Source: Luteimonas sp. J29
GTDB taxonomy: Bacteria; Pseudomonadota; Gammaproteobacteria; Xanthomonadales; Xanthomonadaceae
Direction: 5' to 3'
NCBI RefSeq assembly: GCF_000472505.1
Contig: NZ_AWZR01000004.1
Location: 62,001-126,000 of the forward strand
DNA length: 64,000 bases
The position numbers and the translations under genes are program-made. The notes under the pieces are model-generated. The model was not told where the DNA came from. It searched no databases and saw only the letters and a program-made list of their open reading frames with translations. Below are positions 9,184 through 19,293 of this stretch, in pieces (position 1 is the stretch's first letter; each line of letters opens with the position of its first letter).

Positions 9184-9609
9184 TCAGCGTACCTGAGCCA
9201 GCCAGTCCTCGAGGTTGTAGTAGTTGGTGACGCGGGCGATGCGGCCGTCGCGGATCTCGAAGAAGGCGCCGCCGGGCAGCACGTAGCGCTGGCCGCGGGC
9301 CGGGGGCAGCCCCGCGTCCGCCTCGAGGTACTCGCCGTGGACCACGTACTCGGCCGCGGCGCGGGCGCCGTCGGCGGTGGCCATGACCACCACGTCGCGC
9401 AGCTGTTCGCGGTAGCAGCGGTCCATGCGCGCCATGAACGCGGCGAAGGCCTCGCGCCCGGTCTCGCGCGGGCCCTGGTTGAGGTCGTGGACCACGTCGT
9501 CGGCCAGCAGCGCCAGCATCGCGTCGCGGTCGCCGCGGTTGAACGCGGCGTAGTAGGCCAGCACCAGCTCGGTGGCGCGGTCGTGGAGGCGGCTGCCGTC
9601 GATGCGCAT
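9184..9609 (-). CDS. SnoaL-like / NTF2-family protein
   Basis: A 141-residue cytoplasmic protein with the cone-shaped SnoaL/NTF2-like fold. LVLAYYAAFNRGDRDAMLALLADDVVHD at the N-terminus and FFEIRDGRIARVTNYYNLEDW at the C-terminus are hallmarks of ketosteroid-isomerase-like proteins that bind small hydrophobic ligands. Activity cannot be predicted because this fold is used widely. The ATG at 9609 is preferred because the conserved helix begins soon after; an in-frame ATG at 9651 would add 14 Pro/Arg-rich residues. It lies between the YdcF-like gene and the GH16 gene on the same strand. Confidence 0.8.
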   Translation of the reverse strand: MRIDGSRLHDRATELVLAYYAAFNRGDRDAMLALLADDVVHDLNQGPRETGREAFAAFMARMDRCYREQLRDVVVMATADGARAAAEYVVHGEYLEADAGLPPARGQRYVLPGGAFFEIRDGRIARVTNYYNLEDWLAQVR

Positions 9610-9670
9610 GGCGGGATCCGGGCGCGCGGGTGGGGGCCGGCGCGCGGCCATGATAGCGCGCCACCGCGGG

Positions 9671-10282
9671 CTACTGCGGCCGCACCACCAGGTCGCGGTG
9701 GAAGAAGTACACCTCGCGGGCGAGGAACTCCCAGCGCGTGCGGAACGAACGGAAGCGCGTGCGCGGCGTCGGCGAGCCGTAGGCGCGGATGCCGAGCTGG
9801 CGGCACAGGCGCAGGGCGCGCGCCATGTGCAGCGGATCGCTCACCACGATCGCGTCGCGCAGGCCGTGCTCGAGCATCAGGTTGCGCGCCTCGAACAGGT
9901 TCTGGTAGGTGGTCTGCGACGTCGATTCGATCAGGATCGCGTCCTCGGGGATCCCGGCGCGGATCGCGTAGCGCCGTGCCACCTGCGACTCGGCGAAGCG
10001 CGCGCCGCCACCGCCGTAGCCGCCGGTGAAGACCAGCACCTTCGCGTGCCCGGCGCGGTACAGGTCGAGGCCGTGCTCGATCCGCGCCCGGAACACCGGC
10101 GACGGTACGGCGTCGTAGGCCGCGGCGCCGAGCACGATGATCGCGTCGGCCGCGCGTGCCTCGTCGCGCTGGCCCACCCAGTGGATCCACGCCGCCACCC
10201 CGGCCAGCCACAGCAGGCCCAGCACCGCCAGGCGCACCAGCCAGCGCAGCAGCGGTCGGCGCGCGCGCGGATCGCGGCTCAT
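9671..10282 (-). CDS. YdcF/SanA-type DUF218 membrane protein
   Basis: A 203-residue protein with one N-terminal transmembrane segment (about residues 15-35) and a DUF218 domain. The core shows ADAIIVLGAAAYDAVPSP, VLVFTGGYGGGG, ESTSQTTYQNLFEA and IVVSDPLHMARA, the conserved strand and loop motifs of the YdcF/SanA/ElyC group. Relatives are linked to envelope integrity and peptidoglycan precursor metabolism, but no enzymatic reaction is established. It follows the PLP dehydratase with a 4-base overlap, so the two are probably co-transcribed. Confidence 0.85.
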   Translation of the reverse strand: MSRDPRARRPLLRWLVRLAVLGLLWLAGVAAWIHWVGQRDEARAADAIIVLGAAAYDAVPSPVFRARIEHGLDLYRAGHAKVLVFTGGYGGGGARFAESQVARRYAIRAGIPEDAILIESTSQTTYQNLFEARNLMLEHGLRDAIVVSDPLHMARALRLCRQLGIRAYGSPTPRTRFRSFRTRWEFLAREVYFFHRDLVVRPQ

Positions 10283-11244
10283 GCCGGCATCCAGGGCAGC
10301 GCGTCGGGATCGACGTTGCCACCGCTGAGCACGATGCCCACGCGCTTGCCGGCGAAGCGCGCGGGGTGGGCCAGCACCGCCGCCAGCGCCACCGCCGACG
10401 ACGGTTCCACCAGCATCCGCAGTTCGGCCAGCAGCCGGCGCATCGCGGCGATGGTGTCGCCGTCCTCGACCGCGAGTACTTCGGCGCCGTGTGCCTGGAG
10501 GATGCGGAAGTTGGGCTCGCCGATCGTGGCGCGCAGCCCGTCGCACACGGTGCCGGGCGCGGGCACCGGTTCGCGCCGGCCTGTGCGCAACGCGTGCAGG
10601 GCGTCGGCCGCGCCTGCCGGCTCGGCCAGGACCAGCGCGGTGGCGGGCGCGCGCCCGGCCAGGGTGAGCGCCGCGCCGGAGGCGAGCCCGCCGCCGCCCA
10701 CCGGAACCACGACCACGTCCAGGTCGCCCGCCGCCGCGAGCAGTTCCAGGGTCGCGGTGCCCTGGCCGGCGATCACCTTCGGATCGGCGTAGGGATGCAC
10801 GAGGGTCGCGCCGGTCGCGGCCTGGACTTCGGCGCAGCGCGCCTCGCGCGCGTCGAGGCCGGGCGCGCAGCGGTGCAGGATCGCGCCCTGGCTGGCGACG
10901 AGGGCGAGCTTGGTGCGGGTCGCGCCTTCCGGCACCACCACGTGGCAGGGGATGCCGCGCAGGCGCGCGGCCAGCGCCAGGGCGGCGCCGTGGTTGCCCG
11001 AGGAATGGGTGACGACCCCGCGCGCGGCCACGGCGTCCGGCAGGCTCGAGACCGCGTTGCAGGCACCGCGGAACTTGAACGCGCCCGAGCGTTGCAGGCC
11101 CTCGGCCTTGAACAGCAGGCGCGCGCCGGCGGCGTGGTCGAGCGCGTCGGCGCGCAGGACCGGCGTGACGCGGGCGTGCGGTGCGATCCTCGCCGCCGCG
11201 TCCAGCACGTCGTCGAATCGCGGCAGCGGCGTGCTGGGGGACAT
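10279..11244 (-). CDS. Threonine/serine dehydratase-like PLP enzyme
   Basis: A 321-residue fold-type II PLP enzyme. The cofactor lysine is in SGAFKFRGA (Lys57), the substrate loop is SSGNHGAA and the phosphate-binding glycine loop is VPVGGGGLASG. Length and lack of a C-terminal ACT domain fit catabolic threonine/serine dehydratase or serine racemase rather than biosynthetic IlvA. The C-terminal LSGGNVD segment is also typical. It probably deaminates threonine or serine to the 2-oxo acid; racemase activity cannot be excluded. It forms an overlapping pair with the DUF218 gene downstream. Confidence 0.88.
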   Translation of the reverse strand: MSPSTPLPRFDDVLDAAARIAPHARVTPVLRADALDHAAGARLLFKAEGLQRSGAFKFRGACNAVSSLPDAVAARGVVTHSSGNHGAALALAARLRGIPCHVVVPEGATRTKLALVASQGAILHRCAPGLDAREARCAEVQAATGATLVHPYADPKVIAGQGTATLELLAAAGDLDVVVVPVGGGGLASGAALTLAGRAPATALVLAEPAGAADALHALRTGRREPVPAPGTVCDGLRATIGEPNFRILQAHGAEVLAVEDGDTIAAMRRLLAELRMLVEPSSAVALAAVLAHPARFAGKRVGIVLSGGNVDPDALPWMPA

Positions 11245-11370
11245 GGCGCAACAGCCTATCCGACCGGGCGCGGGGCGTGTTCAGCAACCCGAATGCCTCG
11301 CCGGAAGGGTTAAGCACGGATTCAAAGCAGCGGCCGGATGCTGGGCCCTCGCTGATTCGGGGGATCCGGC

Positions 11371-12255
11371 ATGGTCCGCAAGCTTCTCGTTGCCCTGCTG
11401 CTGCTCGGCGGGTTGTCCGGCTGTGCCAGCTACTACTACCCGGACGGCGGCGGCTACTACCGCGACGACTACGGTTACCACGACCGCTTCGGCGATCCGT
11501 ACGGCGGTGGCGCGTCGAGCTACTACTACGGCGGACCGTCCTATTACTACGGCGGCTCGTACGGTCTGCTCGGCTACAGCCGCAGCGGCTGGTACGGCGG
11601 CCTCGGCTACGGCTACCCCTACGTCTACGGCTACGGCGGCAGCGCCTACCGGTTCTGGCCGTACGGCGGCCACTACTGGCCCCACTACCCGGTGCGTCCG
11701 CGTCCGCCGCAGCCGCCGCGACCGCCCGACACCCCGTCGGCGCCGGAGGTCGAGCGCGGCACCGGCGGCAACCTGCCGCCGCGCCGGCGCACGGTTCCGC
11801 AGGCGCAGGCGCCGCAGCGTGCCCGCGTGGCGCCCGCGCCGGTCCGGCGGGAGTCGTCGCAGCCGCTGGCGCCGGCGGGTGTCCGGCCGGCGCCGGTGAC
11901 CGCGCCGGCGACGAGTCCGGTGCGCCGCATCCCGAGCCGGCCGTTGGCGACTCCCCCGGCGCAGCCGGCGCCGACCTCGACCCCGGGCCGGACGACGCCC
12001 CCGACCCCGGTGCGCCGCGAGGGCCGCCAGCCCATGGCGACGCCCACCGTCCGGCCCACGCCCGCCGCGGCGCCCTCCGCGCCGGCCAGGAGCGCGCCGT
12101 CGCGGCCGCTGGCCCCGGCGCCGGCGCCGCGGACGCAGCCGTCGTCGGCCCCGCGTGCGCCGGCCGTGTCCGCGCCGCGCCCGGCGCCGGTCCAGAGGAG
12201 CGCGCCTGCCGCGGAGCGACGCGCCCCGACGCCGCGCCCGAGGCAGGAGGATTAG
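11371..12255 (+). CDS. Tyr/Gly-rich lipoprotein with proline-rich repeat tail
   Basis: A 294-residue predicted lipoprotein with lipobox LSGC (Cys18). The mature N-terminal half (about residues 20-105) is dominated by Tyr and Gly in runs such as SSYYYGGPSYYYGG. The C-terminal half (about 106-294) is Pro/Ala/Arg-rich and holds four degenerate copies of roughly 26-30 residues, each containing a (R/S)xPLAxP-like core. It looks like an intrinsically disordered envelope or surface protein, perhaps crossing or binding peptidoglycan. No enzymatic domain is visible. The start is fixed by the signal peptide. Confidence 0.75.
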   Translation: MVRKLLVALLLLGGLSGCASYYYPDGGGYYRDDYGYHDRFGDPYGGGASSYYYGGPSYYYGGSYGLLGYSRSGWYGGLGYGYPYVYGYGGSAYRFWPYGGHYWPHYPVRPRPPQPPRPPDTPSAPEVERGTGGNLPPRRRTVPQAQAPQRARVAPAPVRRESSQPLAPAGVRPAPVTAPATSPVRRIPSRPLATPPAQPAPTSTPGRTTPPTPVRREGRQPMATPTVRPTPAAAPSAPARSAPSRPLAPAPAPRTQPSSAPRAPAVSAPRPAPVQRSAPAAERRAPTPRPRQED

Positions 12256-12803
12256 ACCCGAACCCCTTGCGCTCGGGCGCGGGGACGTTCAAGCTAGCCG
12301 GGCTGACGGGCTGCGTCGGATTTCGACGCTCGCGGTCCGGAAAGACAAAAAATCGGTTTCAGATGTCGACACCCGGCGGGGGATACCGGATCCCCCCTGT
12401 TCCGCTCCCGCCGGGCGTCGGCGCCCTTCGAGGGCGCCCCGGAGCGCCAGGCCCCGGATGCCGGCCACGGCCTTCCCCATCGGCGATGCGGCCCCCGGGC
12501 CCGGTTCGCGCGCATGCGCGCACCCGCGGCCACCGGGACGCGGCGCTGGAAGGCGAAAAAAGAATGGGGCCGGATGTCCCCCGACATCCGGCCCCTTTGC
12601 TTCCCCGGGCCGTGCATGGCCAGCCCTGTTCCAATCTCCGGCCGCGCCCCCCTTGACGCTGCCAGCCCGGGTGCAACGGAGAGGCACGCAGGAACCGTGC
12701 CAACCTGTCCGCGACCGCGGGTCCGCGCGCTTGCGCCGCGGCCGCCGCACGCCAACAATCCCGGCGCGGACGGGCCCCCGTGCGCGCCGGCGGGATGCCC
12801 CAC
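12256..12803. other. Structured intergenic region upstream of mnmG
   Basis: No convincing gene is seen in these 548 bases. They contain a series of perfect or near-perfect hairpins: 12313-12329 (6 bp), 12367-12420 (arms of 14 positions with one mismatch on the plus strand, enclosing a second 7-bp hairpin), 12421-12437 (6-7 bp) and 12566-12595 (13 bp). Two A-runs (ending near 12352 and 12561) become T-runs on the minus strand. This could be a 5' leader of mnmG, a small RNA or a set of terminators. Confidence 0.5.
12555..12595 (-). terminator. Strong intrinsic terminator, best read on the minus strand
   Basis: A perfect 13-bp stem, GGGGCCGGATGTC (12566-12578) and its complement (12583-12595), encloses a 4-base loop. 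On the minus strand it is followed by ATTC and six T (down to 12556), a canonical rho-independent signal. On the plus strand only TTTGCTT follows. No minus-strand gene ends here, which raises the possibility of a short minus-strand RNA starting in front of mnmG. Confidence 0.6.
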
Positions 12804-14708
<1,905 letters not shown>

Positions 14709-14724
14709 CCGCCGGGCGGCCGGC

Positions 14725-14928
14725 TCAGTCCGCGCCCGGATGGCGCTCGCGCCAGCGCGCGAGCCGTTCGCGGTAATCCTGCAGAGCCTCGCTGTAGAGG
14801 TCGTACACGCACCGGTCGCAACCGCTGTCGCAGCAGTCGCCGGGCAACGGCGGCTCGGGTGGGACCGGACGCGGGTCGGTGGCGTCCACCGGTCCGGCGG
14901 CGGGGTCGGGGACGGGTTCGATCGGCAT
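14725..14928 (-). CDS. Small oxidoreductase-like domain protein
   Basis: A 67-residue protein. After a Pro-rich first half it carries GDCCDSGCDRCVYDLYSEAL, the cysteine-rich signature of the short oxidoreductase-like N-terminal domain family found alone in many proteobacteria. The cysteine pattern suggests metal or iron-sulfur binding; no reaction is known. The ATG at 14928 is chosen because it gives the usual length; an upstream in-frame ATG at 15087 would overlap the divergent gene. The start lies 110 bases from the divergent diguanylate cyclase. Confidence 0.75.
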   Translation of the reverse strand: MPIEPVPDPAAGPVDATDPRPVPPEPPLPGDCCDSGCDRCVYDLYSEALQDYRERLARWRERHPGAD

Positions 14929-15038
14929 GCGCGCATGGTGGCCCGTCGATGCGCCGGTTCCAAACCCCCGCCACGTTCCTGCCGGGGCCCGACCCCGTAG
15001 AATTGGCGCCGGACGTGAACAGGGGCACGTACGTTTCC

Positions 15039-17999
15039 ATGCCGATTCCCGGGTTCCGCGCCATGCCCGCATGGCGGCGGCTGGCATTGCTCGTGCTGGC
15101 TGCCGCCGGTTTCGCGCTTGCGCCGCCGGCGCGCGCGCTCGACCCGGCGGTCCCGGCCAGCCACTACACGCTGACGCGCTGGAACGCCGACGACGGCATG
15201 CCGCACAGCCAGGTCTACGCCATCGGCCAGGGACTGGACGGCTTCCTGTGGCTCACCACCTGGGAAGGTACCGCCCGCTTCGACGGGCTCGGCTTCAGCC
15301 CCGTGCCGGGCCTGCGCGAGGCAAGCGGTGGACGCGTGGCCTCGCGCACGCTGTGGCGCGACGACGACGGCAGCATGCTGGTGGCGGTCGACGGCGCGGG
15401 CCTGATGCGCGTGCCGGTGGACGGCGCCCCCGGACCGGCGTGCCGCGGGATCGATGCGCTGCCGGCGGTGCGGCTCGCGGCCGCGACCGGGGGCGGCGCC
15501 TGGATCGCGGCCACCGACGGCCTGTACCGGATGCGGCCCGGCGGGCGCTGCGAACGGGTGCCGGGCGGCGAGAGCCTGGCCGGGCGCCAGGTCAACGCAC
15601 TGCTGGCCCAGGCCGACGGCAGCCTGTGGCTCGGCCTGCCGCGCGGCCTGTACCGCTGGCGCGACGGCCAGGTCGAGCCGCTGGGCGCCGGACTGGGGCT
15701 GGCGCCCGGCGAGGTGCGGGCGCTGGTGCGCGACGGCGACGGTGCGACCTGGATCGCGGGCGAGCAGGGCGTGTGGCGCCACCAGGGCGGACGTACCGTG
15801 CGCCTGCGCGCCGATCGCGCGGAGGGCCTGCTGGTGGATCGTGCCGGCGCGGTCTGGGTCGCGGCCACGGACGCCGCGGTGCTGCGCCACTGGAACGGAC
15901 GCTGGGAGCGGCTGGGCAGCGAGCACGGCGTGGTCGGCTACGCCACCGGGGCGCTGTTCGAGGATCGCGAGGGGCTGCTGTGGTTCGGCACCACCCACGG
16001 GCTGTACCGGATCGCCGACGGTCCGGTGCGCGGCATCGTGCGCCAGCCCGGGCTGCCCTCGGACTACGTGCGCAGCGTGCTGCAGACCGGCGACGGCACG
16101 GTCTGGATCGGGCACGCGGACGGCCTGAGCGTGCTCCACGAGGGCCGCATGCGCCAGGTGTACCCCGCGCCCGGGACGCCGCCGAGCAGCGTGCTGGCGC
16201 TGGCGCCGGCCGCCGACGGCGGAGCCTGGGTCGGCACCTACAACCGCGGGGTCGTGCACGTGGCGGCTGGCGGCGCACCGGTGCGGACGCTGGTGCCCGA
16301 GGACCAACCGTTCGGCGCCGAACAGGTCCGCGCACTGCTGGAGGACCCCGACGGCACGCTGTGGATCGGCACCGAGCGCGGCGTGGTCGCCTGGCGCGAC
16401 GGCCTGCTCCACGCCGAACCGCTGCCCGGGCTGCCGGCACTGCCGGTGCGCGCCTTCCACCGCGGTGACGACGGGCGGCTGTGGATCGGCCTGCTCGGCG
16501 GCCTGGCCTGGCGCGAGCCAGACGGCCATCTGGTGGTGCAGCGGCCGGGGTCGCCGTATCCGGCGCAGTCGGCCTTCGACTTCCATCCAGATCCCGGAGG
16601 CGGGATGTGGATCGCCACCGACCGCGGCCTGCTGCACCACGGCCCCGGGGGCTACCGCGCCTACGGCGAGGCCCACGGACTGGGCGGAAGCACCGTGTTC
16701 CGGGTGCTTGCCGACGACTCGGGGCACCTGTGGCTGAGCAGCAACCACGGCGTGATGCGGGTGCCGCGCAGCGCGTTCGCGGCGGTGGACCGCGGCGAGC
16801 GCGATCGCCTGGACGTCGCGCTGTTCACCCGCGACGACGGCATGCCCAGCCGCCAGGCCAACGGCGGCAGCTGGCCGGCCGGCTGGCGCATGCGCGACGG
16901 CGAGCTGTGGATCCCTACCGCCGCGGGCATCGCGGTGTTCGATCCGGCCCCGCAGGTCGCGCCCGAGCGCGGCGCGGTGCCGCTGGTGATCGACGCCCTG
17001 CAGGTCAACGGCGAGGAGCGCCTGCCGTCCGCGCCCGGCCTGGTCCCGGCGGGGGGGCGGGTGCAGATCCGCTATGCCGGGCTGAGCCTGCGCCAGCCCG
17101 GTGCGCTGCGCTACCGCTACCGGCTGCATGGCGTGGATCCGGACTGGGTGGAGGCCGGCACCGCGCGCGAGGTCACCTACACCAACCTGCCCGGCGGCCG
17201 CCTCCGGTTCGAGGTGGAAGTCGCGTCTTCGCTCGGCGGCTGGGCGCGGCCAGCCGCGTCCACCGCGATCGAATTCGACGTCGCCACGTCCTGGTGGCGG
17301 CAGCCGTGGGTGGTGGTGGCCGCGGGGGTCGCGGTGCTGGGCCTGCTGGTGCTGCTGCACCACGGGCTCGGGCGGCGCCTGCGCGAGCGGCAACGCCGGC
17401 TCGAGGCGATCGTCGCCCAGCGCACCGAACAGCTGCGCAGGACCAACGACGAACTCGAAGCCGCCTCGCGCGAGCGCGAACTGCTGATCGAACAGCTTGC
17501 CTACCAGGCCAGCCATGATCCGCTGACCGGGCTGCCCAACCGCCGCGCCGGCGACCGCGCGCTGGCGTCGGCACTGCAGCAGGCCGACGCGAACCACGGC
17601 CCGGTATGCGTGGCGATCGTGGACGTCGACCGCTTCAAGCACATCAACGACCGCTACGGGCACCAGGCCGGCGACCGGGTGCTGGCCCAGGTGGCACTGC
17701 AGCTGCAGGCCTCGCTGCGCGAGCCGGGGCTGACCGTGGCGCGGCTGGGCGGCGAGGAGTTCCTGGTGGTGCTCGGCCAGACCACGCGCGACGCCGCGGT
17801 GGCGGTGCTCGAGCGCGCGCGGCGCGCCGTCGCGGCGATGCCGCTGGGACTGGACGGCGACACCGCCGCCTGTTGCACGATCAGCATCGGCCTGGTCCAG
17901 CGCCAGGGCCAGGAAGGCATCGACGCGCTGCTGCAGCGCGCCGACGCCGCGCTCTACGAAGCCAAGCGCCAGGGCCGCGATCGGATCGTCACCGGGTAG
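15039..17999 (+). CDS. Membrane diguanylate cyclase with periplasmic beta-propeller sensor
   Basis: A 986-residue signal transducer. A signal peptide (to about residue 32) is followed by two-component-regulator-type propeller repeats (W-x-G/A-T blades such as LWFGTTHGLYR, about 40-640) and a Y_Y_Y domain (about 655-740). One transmembrane helix follows at about 757-779, then a short coiled coil and a GGDEF domain. The active-site motif is GGEEF at 904-908, compatible with c-di-GMP synthesis. No RxxD inhibitory site is seen at the usual spacing (REPGLTVARL precedes GGEEF). The ligand sensed is unknown; such propellers often bind glycans. TAGAAT at 14998-15003 may be its -10 box. The 3' end overlaps the convergent rhodanese gene by 11 bases. 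Confidence 0.9.
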   Translation: MPIPGFRAMPAWRRLALLVLAAAGFALAPPARALDPAVPASHYTLTRWNADDGMPHSQVYAIGQGLDGFLWLTTWEGTARFDGLGFSPVPGLREASGGRVASRTLWRDDDGSMLVAVDGAGLMRVPVDGAPGPACRGIDALPAVRLAAATGGGAWIAATDGLYRMRPGGRCERVPGGESLAGRQVNALLAQADGSLWLGLPRGLYRWRDGQVEPLGAGLGLAPGEVRALVRDGDGATWIAGEQGVWRHQGGRTVRLRADRAEGLLVDRAGAVWVAATDAAVLRHWNGRWERLGSEHGVVGYATGALFEDREGLLWFGTTHGLYRIADGPVRGIVRQPGLPSDYVRSVLQTGDGTVWIGHADGLSVLHEGRMRQVYPAPGTPPSSVLALAPAADGGAWVGTYNRGVVHVAAGGAPVRTLVPEDQPFGAEQVRALLEDPDGTLWIGTERGVVAWRDGLLHAEPLPGLPALPVRAFHRGDDGRLWIGLLGGLAWREPDGHLVVQRPGSPYPAQSAFDFHPDPGGGMWIATDRGLLHHGPGGYRAYGEAHGLGGSTVFRVLADDSGHLWLSSNHGVMRVPRSAFAAVDRGERDRLDVALFTRDDGMPSRQANGGSWPAGWRMRDGELWIPTAAGIAVFDPAPQVAPERGAVPLVIDALQVNGEERLPSAPGLVPAGGRVQIRYAGLSLRQPGALRYRYRLHGVDPDWVEAGTAREVTYTNLPGGRLRFEVEVASSLGGWARPAASTAIEFDVATSWWRQPWVVVAAGVAVLGLLVLLHHGLGRRLRERQRRLEAIVAQRTEQLRRTNDELEAASRERELLIEQLAYQASHDPLTGLPNRRAGDRALASALQQADANHGPVCVAIVDVDRFKHINDRYGHQAGDRVLAQVALQLQASLREPGLTVARLGGEEFLVVLGQTTRDAAVAVLERARRAVAAMPLGLDGDTAACCTISIGLVQRQGQEGIDALLQRADAALYEAKRQGRDRIVTG

Positions 18000-18519
18000 C
18001 GGCCCGGGGGCGGGCGCGGTTCCAGGGCATGCGTGCCAGCACCCGCGCCAGGCCGCAGAACCCGGTCGAGCCCGCCACCAGCAGCCCAAGTCCGGGCAGT
18101 GCGGTCAGGAGCAGGAACCAGGGCGAGAGCATCGCGGCCAGCACGCTGCCCACCAGCACCACGGCGCCGACCACGAGCTGCACCTGACGCCCCAGCTCGA
18201 GCGGGGCACCGGCCGCGCGCGCCGTCGGCAGGCCTGCCCGCCGCCAGCCGTCGAGCCCTCCTTCCAGCCGCCATGCCTCGCGGTCGCCGGCCGCTTCCGC
18301 CAACCTCGCCGCGTGGCTGTCCGTGCGCAGCCCGGAACGGCAGTGGAACACCACCGGCACGCCGGGCGGCAGGGGCAACGGCCCGTGCAGCGCTTCGAGC
18401 GGGACACAGAGCGCGCCGGGGATGCGCTCGCGGCGATGTTCGTCGGCGCCCCGGATGTCGACCAGGACAGCGCCCGCGTCGAGCAGCCGCCTGGCCTCGC
18501 ATGGATCGATGTTGCGCAT
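17989..18519 (-). CDS. Rhodanese-DUF2892 membrane protein
   Basis: A 176-residue protein resembling YgaP. The N-terminal rhodanese domain (about residues 1-100) has the catalytic cysteine in HCRSGLR (Cys60), which carries persulfide sulfur. The C-terminal DUF2892 region (about 108-165) has two hydrophobic helices that anchor it in the inner membrane. It probably moves sulfane sulfur or relieves hydrogen sulfide stress. It lies 10 bases downstream of an ArsR/BigR-like regulator, so the pair forms an operon under a palindromic operator. Confidence 0.87.
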   Translation of the reverse strand: MRNIDPCEARRLLDAGAVLVDIRGADEHRRERIPGALCVPLEALHGPLPLPPGVPVVFHCRSGLRTDSHAARLAEAAGDREAWRLEGGLDGWRRAGLPTARAAGAPLELGRQVQLVVGAVVLVGSVLAAMLSPWFLLLTALPGLGLLVAGSTGFCGLARVLARMPWNRARPRAATR

Positions 18520-18529
18520 GGAAGGGTCC

Positions 18530-18847
18530 TCAGGGACAGAACACCGACTTGAGCGCGGCCACCAGGGTGGCGACGCGCGGGTCGGCGATGCGGTAGTGGA
18601 CGCACTGGCCCTCGCGCCGCGCGGCGACGAGGCCGTCCTCGCGCATCCGCGCCAGGTGCTGGGACAGCGCGGACTGGCTGAGTTCGACGTCTTCCAGCAG
18701 CTGGCCGACGGTGCGTTCGCCGTGGGCGACGAGCAGGCACAGCACCAGCAGCCGCTGCTCGTGGCCCAAGGTACGCAGCATGGCGGCCGCTTCGGCCGCG
18801 CCCTGCTGCATGAAACGGCGGTCGGAACGGGAGACGGGAGGGCTCAT
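18530..18847 (-). CDS. ArsR-family regulator, BigR/SqrR-like
   Basis: A 105-residue winged-helix repressor. The recognition helix region is ELSQSALSQHLARMREDGLV. Cys37 (in LVLCLLVAHGE) and Cys104 (second-last residue) lie close to where BigR/SqrR regulators carry the two cysteines that form a polysulfide link in response to sulfane sulfur; a third cysteine is at 82. No ArsR metal-site motif is seen. Genetic linkage to a rhodanese gene supports a sulfur role. A TATAAT at 18854-18859 (minus strand) would start transcription at or next to the ATG, so the mRNA is probably leaderless. Confidence 0.87.
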   Translation of the reverse strand: MSPPVSRSDRRFMQQGAAEAAAMLRTLGHEQRLLVLCLLVAHGERTVGQLLEDVELSQSALSQHLARMREDGLVAARREGQCVHYRIADPRVATLVAALKSVFCP

Positions 18848-18853
18848 GCGGCC

Positions 18854-18894
18854 ATTATATTAGGTATTGCTAAATTAGCAACATCTAATATACT
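18854..18894. promoter_or_regulatory. Palindromic operator holding two mirror-image promoters
   Basis: An AT-rich island. The core palindrome TTGCTAAATTAGCAA (18867-18881) is flanked by TATATTAG (18856-18863) and CTAATATA (18885-18892), a perfect outer repeat. On the plus strand TTGCTA (18867-18872), 16 bases, then TATACT (18889-18894) form a sigma-70 promoter for the AhpD-like gene. On the minus strand TTGCTA (18881-18876), 16 bases, then TATAAT (18859-18854) form one for the ArsR gene. Binding of the ArsR protein here would silence both directions. Confidence 0.8.
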
Positions 18895-18921
18895 GCCGGC
18901 CATCCAGGCAGGAGCAACGCC

Positions 18922-19272
18922 ATGTCCATCGAATCCTACGACGACCACGTCCGCGCGATCTCGCGCAACCTCACCGACCTGCGCAGCCACCATCCCGCGC
19001 TGATGCAGGGCTTCGGCGCGTTGGCCAAGGCCGCGATGGCGCCGGGCGCGCTCGACGAGAAGACCAAGGAGCTGATCGCCATGGCGATCGGCGTGGCCAG
19101 CCGCTGCGACGGCTGCCTCGGTTTCCACGCCAGGGCGCTGGCGCGGCTGGGGGCCACCCCGGAGGAGTTCCGCGAGATGCTCGGCGTCGCGGTCTACATG
19201 GGCGGCGGCCCGTCGCTGATGTACGCGGCGCACGCGCAGGCCGCGTTCGAGGACTTCCGCAAGGCCGCCTGA
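18922..19272 (+). CDS. Carboxymuconolactone decarboxylase / AhpD-like protein
   Basis: A 116-residue all-helical protein of the carboxymuconolactone decarboxylase superfamily. The redox signature ExxxxxxxxxxxCxxCxxxH is present with Glu50, Cys62, Cys65 and His69, as in AhpD-type alkylhydroperoxidases. It probably acts as a thiol peroxidase or thiol-disulfide protein. A GGAG ribosome site lies 8-11 bases before the ATG. The gene is divergent from the ArsR/rhodanese pair and shares its palindromic operator, so it likely belongs to the same sulfur or redox response. Confidence 0.87.
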   Translation: MSIESYDDHVRAISRNLTDLRSHHPALMQGFGALAKAAMAPGALDEKTKELIAMAIGVASRCDGCLGFHARALARLGATPEEFREMLGVAVYMGGGPSLMYAAHAQAAFEDFRKAA

Positions 19273-19293
19273 GCGGCGCGGCCCCGCGACATG

